The position numbers were made by a program, and so were the translations under genes. A DNA stretch of 64,000 nt from Novosphingobium malaysiense (GTDB taxonomy: Bacteria; Pseudomonadota; Alphaproteobacteria; Sphingomonadales; Sphingomonadaceae), in the NCBI RefSeq assembly GCF_000802225.1, contig NZ_JTDI01000007.1, forward strand, positions 396,743 through 460,742, given 5' to 3'. Positions 60,243 to 64,000 of this stretch are shown here, piece after piece. The notes beneath the pieces are model-generated. The model was not told where the DNA came from. It searched no databases and saw only the letters and a list, made by a program, of their open reading frames with translations. Position 1 is the stretch's first letter; each line of letters starts with the position of its first letter.

Positions 60243-61529
60243 TTGCAGCCAGGCCGGCGCAACAGGGTCGCGTTATCGCAATTGCCTTCACCGGACCGGG
60301 CCAGGCGGATGCGGCTGTTTGCCACTGCGCTTTTGCTCGTCATGGCAGCCGCGTTCATCGCGTTTCGCCAGCTGGCCACATCGTATCCGGCCTGGAGCGG
60401 CCCCCTGGGCTACGCGATCGCCTTTACCGAGGCGGCGATGGTTGGCGGTCTGGCCGACTGGTTTGCCGTGACCGCGCTGTTCCGGCGCCCCCTCGGCCTG
60501 CCGATACCGCACACCGCGATCATCCCGGTCAACAAGGACCGGATCGCCGATTCGATGGCGAATTTCCTGCGCGACAATTTCCTGACGCCCCAGGTCGTCG
60601 CCCGGCGCCTGCAGGGTTTCAACCTCGCGGCGAGTGCCGGCGCCTTGCTTGCCGAGCCTCGGCAAGGCGACCAGTCGCGGCTGCGCGAGGGCGCTGCGGG
60701 GCTGTTGGCCGACGTCCTGGAATCGCTCGACCCCGACCAGATGGGCGGCATGGTCAAGGCCGGTCTGCGCCGTCAGGTCGAGAAGGTAGACGTCGCATCC
60801 CTGCTGGGGCAGATGCTGGACAACGCCATAGCCGACAAGCGCCATCTGCCCGTGCTGGAAAGCCTCCTGCGCAAGATCGGGGAAACGGTCGAGGCAAACG
60901 AGCCGATGATCCGCGAGATGATTCACCAGCGGGCCAACACCATCATGCGCTGGACCGGTCTCGACGAACGGCTGGCCAACGGCGTGCTCGACGGGACCTA
61001 CCGCCTGCTCGCCGAAGTCATCGTCCAGCCCGACCATCCGCTGCGCGCCAAGATCGACGAGGCGCTCACCAGGCTGGCGGATGACCTGCGCAACGATCCC
61101 GCGACGCGCCGGAAGGCGGAGCGGATCAAGCTCGAGCTGCTGGAAAACCCGGCGATTGCCGCTTGGATGGATGCCATGTGGGAACGGGGACGCGAAGCAT
61201 TGCTGCGCGCCGTGCGCAACCCGGACAGGGCGCTGGCCGGCAGCCTCGGCGAATCCATCGGCCAGCTGGGCAGGGCGCTCGGGGAGGACCCGCGCCTTCA
61301 GACTCTCGTCAATCGCTTCGCCCGCCGTACCCTGGTGGGCGTCGCCTCCCGCTATGGCTCCGAGATCGTTCGGCTGGTCTCGGAGACGGTGAAGCGCTGG
61401 GACGCCAAGACTGTCTCGGACCGTATCGAGGGTGCCGTCGGCCGCGACCTCCAGTTCATCCGCATCAACGGCACCGTCGTCGGCGGCCTTGTCGGTGTCG
61501 CCATCCACACGGTAGATCGCCTGCTATGA
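60243..61529 (+). CDS. DUF445 membrane protein
   Basis: A 428-residue protein of the DUF445 family: a first membrane helix (about 24-42), the GGLADWFAVTALFRRPLGLP motif, a long helical middle, and a C-terminal helix (NGTVVGGLVGVAIHTVDRLL). The start is a TTG at 60243 with GGAAGG six bases upstream; an ATG at 60309 is the next choice. Function is unknown. It lies 14 bp after the permease and overlaps the GNAT gene, so it seems part of the pump operon. Confidence 0.87.
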   Translation: MQPGRRNRVALSQLPSPDRARRMRLFATALLLVMAAAFIAFRQLATSYPAWSGPLGYAIAFTEAAMVGGLADWFAVTALFRRPLGLPIPHTAIIPVNKDRIADSMANFLRDNFLTPQVVARRLQGFNLAASAGALLAEPRQGDQSRLREGAAGLLADVLESLDPDQMGGMVKAGLRRQVEKVDVASLLGQMLDNAIADKRHLPVLESLLRKIGETVEANEPMIREMIHQRANTIMRWTGLDERLANGVLDGTYRLLAEVIVQPDHPLRAKIDEALTRLADDLRNDPATRRKAERIKLELLENPAIAAWMDAMWERGREALLRAVRNPDRALAGSLGESIGQLGRALGEDPRLQTLVNRFARRTLVGVASRYGSEIVRLVSETVKRWDAKTVSDRIEGAVGRDLQFIRINGTVVGGLVGVAIHTVDRLL

Positions 61530-62068
61530 CCGACGGCCCCTTTCTGAAAACCGAACGCTTCGAACTGTGGAAGCCCGTTTCGGGCGACCTCCAGGACCTT
61601 GTCCGGCTGCTGGAAGGCGAGGACATGACGCGCTTTCTGGGACCCGCGCGGCCCGATCCAATGTCGCAGTTCGAACGCCTGCTGCGCAATGCCGGAAGCT
61701 GGATGCTCTATGGCTACGGCGTCTTCTATGTCCGCTGCCCCGGCGAGCCGCAGATCGTCGCCAGTTGCGGCGTGTTCCGTTCTTGGCGCGGCTTCGGCAA
61801 GGGGATGGATGACGTAGCCGAAGCCGGCTGGATCGTGCGGCAGGACTGGTGGGGCCGGGGCGTTGCGGGCGAGATCATGCGCACGGTGCTGCCCTGGTTC
61901 GACGAGACGTGGGGCAAGCAGCGCGTCGCTTGCATGATCGAGGACGGCAATACCGCATCGGAACGCCTGGCCGACGCGCTGGGCTTCGTGCGCTACGACA
62001 GCCATCGCGAAGAGACCGGCGAACGCACGGTCCTCAATCTCTATGAGCGTCTGCCCGGCGAGACCTGA
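61526..62068 (+). CDS. GNAT family acetyltransferase (RimJ/RimL-like)
   Basis: A 180-residue protein of the RimJ/RimL-type GNAT group. FLKTERFELWKPVSGDLQDL at the N-terminus, EAGWIVRQDWWGRGVAGEIM (acetyl-CoA loop) and IEDGNTASERLADALGFV are typical. Substrate could be an N-terminus or small amine. The ATG overlaps the DUF445 stop by four bases. It converges on a SnoaL-like gene 16 bp away. Confidence 0.87.
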   Translation: MTDGPFLKTERFELWKPVSGDLQDLVRLLEGEDMTRFLGPARPDPMSQFERLLRNAGSWMLYGYGVFYVRCPGEPQIVASCGVFRSWRGFGKGMDDVAEAGWIVRQDWWGRGVAGEIMRTVLPWFDETWGKQRVACMIEDGNTASERLADALGFVRYDSHREETGERTVLNLYERLPGET

Positions 62069-62084
62069 TCCCGAGCCTCGGCGT

Positions 62085-62621
62085 TCAGCGCGTCTCGCTC
62101 ACGTGCAGGCCGAGTTTACGCCATGATACGTCGCCGACGCCACGCGCGCCCTCAATGAAGCCTGCGCCGGCCAGGTATCCCGGATCGATCGGGCCGGTGC
62201 TCGACCAGTCGCGGACGCAGAGGCGTTCCTTGATGCGCCAGGCGCCGCTTTCCCGATTCAGGCTGTCCACATAGCGGCCGCCAAGTTGGGTCATGCGTTC
62301 GCCGTCTGCGGTCTCGGCAATCAACGTGGCGACGAAATAGGTCTCGGCAGCGGCGGTATCACCGGTGATCCGCACCAGGGACTGCCCCAGCAGATGACTG
62401 ACCACCTTGGTGGTGCGGCGGGCCTTTTCCAGGATGAGATTCGCGAACCGCTTGCCATCGCACTTGTCCGGCCCGTGATCGTCCCAGCTCTCCTCGCAGT
62501 AGACCGAGGCCATCTCGGCTTCGTCCGCCCGGTCGCAGCCGTGGCAATAGGTCGCCAGCAGCTGCCGAATCTCGTGGTGGTCCCAGAGTTCCTGCAGGCG
62601 CTGGGCATCAGGCGCGTCCAT
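62085..62621 (-). CDS. SnoaL-like (NTF2 fold) protein
   Basis: A 178-residue protein with a SnoaL_4 type domain: LQELWDHHEIRQLLATYCHGCDRAD is the usual N-terminal helix with conserved Asp, followed by EMASVYCEESWDDHG and WRIKERLCVRDWSS. Members act in aromatic or steroid metabolism or are non-catalytic. GGGAGG six bases before the ATG at 62621 fixes the start. It is unlinked to known pathway genes here. Confidence 0.8.
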   Translation of the reverse strand: MDAPDAQRLQELWDHHEIRQLLATYCHGCDRADEAEMASVYCEESWDDHGPDKCDGKRFANLILEKARRTTKVVSHLLGQSLVRITGDTAAAETYFVATLIAETADGERMTQLGGRYVDSLNRESGAWRIKERLCVRDWSSTGPIDPGYLAGAGFIEGARGVGDVSWRKLGLHVSETR

Positions 62622-62675
62622 CGCGTCCTCCCGTTCGTTTTCGGGAAAGCTATGCCGCCCCCATCCGCAGGCCAA

Positions 62676-62707
62676 GCAAAAACCCCGGAAGGATGCCTTC
62701 CGGGGTT
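62676..62707 (-). terminator. Terminator of etfBA
   Basis: AACCCCGGAAGG (62681-62692) pairs perfectly with CCTTCCGGGGTT (62696-62707) over a three-base loop. On the minus strand the stem is followed by a T run (A5 at 62678-62682 on the plus strand), 28 bp after the etfA stop. Confidence 0.87.
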
Positions 62708-62734
62708 CTCGTTTTTCTCGTCTGTCGCTACGCC

Positions 62735-63664
62735 TCAGAGCTTGCTGGTAAGCTCCGGCACGGCGTTGAAGAGGTCGGCGACGAGGCCGATGTCGGCGAC
62801 CTGGAAGATCGGGGCGTCCTCGTCCTTGTTGATGGCGATGATGGTCTTGGAGTCCTTCATGCCGGCAAGGTGCTGGATCGCGCCCGAGATGCCGATGGCG
62901 ATGTAGACTTCCGGGGCGACGATCTTGCCGGTCTGGCCGACCTGGTAGTCGTTGGGCACGTAGCCTGCGTCCACTGCGGCGCGACTGGCGCCGACGCCCG
63001 CGCCGAGCTTGTCGGCGAGCGGCATGATGTACTCTTCGAAGGTCGGGCCGTCCTTGAGGGCGCGCCCCCCCGACACGATGATCTTCGCGCTGGTCAGTTC
63101 CGGACGCTCGCTCTCGGCGATTTCGGCGCCGACGAAGCTGGACAGACCCGCGTCACCCGCACCGGCGACATCCTCGACCGTGGCTGAACCGCCGCTGGCG
63201 GCTGCCTTTTCGAACGCGGTACCGCGCACTGTGATCACCAGCTTGGCATCGCTCGATTCGACGGTGGCGATCGCGTTGCCGGCATAGATCGGACGGGTGA
63301 AGGTCTTTTCGCCCTCGACCGAGATGATGTCCGAGATCTGCATGACGTCGAGCAATGCGGCGACGCGCGGCGCGATGTTCTTGCCGGTGGTCGTTGCCGG
63401 CGCGAGGAACGCGTCGTGATGGCCCATGAGATCGGCGATCAGCGGCGCGACGTTTTCGGCCAGACCGTGTTCGTAGGCGGCATCGTCGGCGAGGTGAACC
63501 TTGCCCACGCCGGCGATCTGCGCGGCGGCGTCCGCCACGGCGCGGCAGCCCGAACCGGCGACCAGCAGGTGTACCTCACCGAGCTTCGAAGCGGCGGTGA
63601 CGGTGGCGAGAGTGGCGTCCTTGAGGGACGCGTTGTCGTGTTCGACCCAAACGAGCGTCTTCAT
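62735..63664 (-). CDS. etfA: Electron transfer flavoprotein alpha subunit
   Basis: A 309-residue ETF alpha chain which carries the FAD that passes electrons from acyl-CoA dehydrogenases to ETF-quinone oxidoreductase. The FAD domain at the C-terminus has SGGRALKDGPTFEEYIMP, GAGVGASRAAVDAGY, NDYQVGQTGKIVAPEVYIA and GISGAIQHLAGMKDSK. It overlaps etfB by one base (TGATG). The acyl-CoA ligase in this window feeds the same beta-oxidation route. Confidence 0.96.
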   Translation of the reverse strand: MKTLVWVEHDNASLKDATLATVTAASKLGEVHLLVAGSGCRAVADAAAQIAGVGKVHLADDAAYEHGLAENVAPLIADLMGHHDAFLAPATTTGKNIAPRVAALLDVMQISDIISVEGEKTFTRPIYAGNAIATVESSDAKLVITVRGTAFEKAAASGGSATVEDVAGAGDAGLSSFVGAEIAESERPELTSAKIIVSGGRALKDGPTFEEYIMPLADKLGAGVGASRAAVDAGYVPNDYQVGQTGKIVAPEVYIAIGISGAIQHLAGMKDSKTIIAINKDEDAPIFQVADIGLVADLFNAVPELTSKL

Positions 63665-64000
63665 CAGGCGACTCCCATTTCCTTGAGCTTGGCGACGAGG
63701 GCGTCAACGTCCTCGACCTTGATGCCGGCCTGGCGCACCGGCGGCTCGGAGACCTTGAGGGTCTTGAGGCGCGGCGCGGTTTCGACGCCGTAATCGGCGG
63801 GGGCCTTGGTATCGAGCGGCTTCTTCTTCGCCTTCATGATGTTGGGCAGCGAAGCGTAGCGCGGCTCGTTGAGGCGCAGGTCGGTGGTGACGATCGCCGG
63901 CATGGCGAGCTTCACGGTCTCGAGACCGCCGTCGACCTCGCGGGTGACCGAAACGCTGTCACCGTCGATCTCGACCTTGCTGGCGAAAGTGCCCTGCGGG
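63664..64000 (-). CDS. etfB: Electron transfer flavoprotein beta subunit, C-terminal part
   Basis: The last 112 codons of ETF beta, continuing beyond the right window edge. The segment LAMPAIVTTDLRLNEPRYAS, NIMKAKKKPLD and the C-terminal SEPPVRQAGIKVEDVDALV are diagnostic of the subunit that binds AMP and contacts partner dehydrogenases. The stop overlaps the etfA start. The N-terminus and promoter are not in the window. Confidence 0.94.
   Translation of the reverse strand, partial: PQGTFASKVEIDGDSVSVTREVDGGLETVKLAMPAIVTTDLRLNEPRYASLPNIMKAKKKPLDTKAPADYGVETAPRLKTLKVSEPPVRQAGIKVEDVDALVAKLKEMGVA

Noticed and set aside
40120..64000. tRNA, rRNA or CRISPR structures anywhere in the window
   Set aside because: I found no T-loop GGTTCGA-type signatures in a cloverleaf context and no regularly spaced identical repeats; several GTTCGA occurrences are in coding sequence.

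Overview
The window is a G+C-rich stretch of alphaproteobacterial chromosome, most likely from a sphingomonad of the Novosphingobium/Sphingobium type. This rests on gene content and order rather than any database match: a UrcA-family protein, a DUF6489 protein beside mnmE, SciP (DUF1153) beside a small conserved ORF, the proA-nadD-rsfS-rlmH-envC-ctpA order, the suf operon layout and a PopZ-type N-terminus. Genes are dense and many neighbours overlap by 1-4 bases. I see no rRNA, tRNA, insertion sequence, prophage or CRISPR array. Layout, 1-20 kb: the extreme left edge holds the start of a DUF2497/PopZ-like gene, preceded by pcm-tolC. Then come class I fumarase, a LytS/LytT two-component pair, a UrcA protein, a lipid kinase with a metallophosphoesterase, a padR-DUF1700-GIN module with a palindromic operator, rplM-rpsI, ctaA-cutA, a MerC-domain protein with thiS-thiG, an unrecognised gene behind a CtrA-like box, a quinone reductase, an FMN-binding glutamate-synthase-like protein and a dienelactone hydrolase. 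20-29 kb: an origin-proximal block DUF6489-mnmE-mnmG-rsmG-parA-parB carries four parS-like palindromes, followed on the other strand by a long-chain acyl-CoA ligase and pyrD. 29-36 kb: a nine-gene suf operon (sufR, sufB, a DUF559 protein, sufC, sufD, sufS, sufT, a GNAT, sufA) in which every junction overlaps; a perfect 8-bp inverted repeat sits just upstream of sufR. 36-48 kb: bactofilin with an M23 peptidase on the minus strand, then proA, nadD, rsfS, rlmH, an EnvC-like factor, ctpA, dsbB, coq7 and an exported protein, then yihY-fabI and a DnaJ-class co-chaperone on the minus strand. 48-64 kb: pdxH with a FieF-type metal exporter, a beta-lactamase-fold lipoprotein that seems to lack its catalytic Lys and Tyr, a small anchored Cys-rich protein, an S41 peptidase, mnmA, a small ORF with sciP, an RND efflux pair with an unusually long permease, DUF445, GNAT and SnoaL-like proteins, and the etfB-etfA pair, cut by the right edge. 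How the genes fit together: several belong to chromosome segregation, polarity and the CtrA cell cycle (parA, parB, parS, popZ-like, sciP, a candidate CtrA box, bactofilin). Others cover Fe-S assembly (suf) with likely clients (fumarase, the glutamate-synthase-like protein), tRNA U34 modification (mnmE, mnmG, mnmA), respiration and quinones (ctaA, coq7, pyrD, etfAB) and envelope maintenance (two LytM-fold proteins, two S41 peptidases, TolC, RND pump). The observations I consider most worth checking are the degenerate DUF559 protein locked into the suf operon, the hairpin between a Shine-Dalgarno sequence and the rlmH start codon, the apparent pseudoenzyme in the beta-lactamase family, and the extra membrane segment block in the RND permease.
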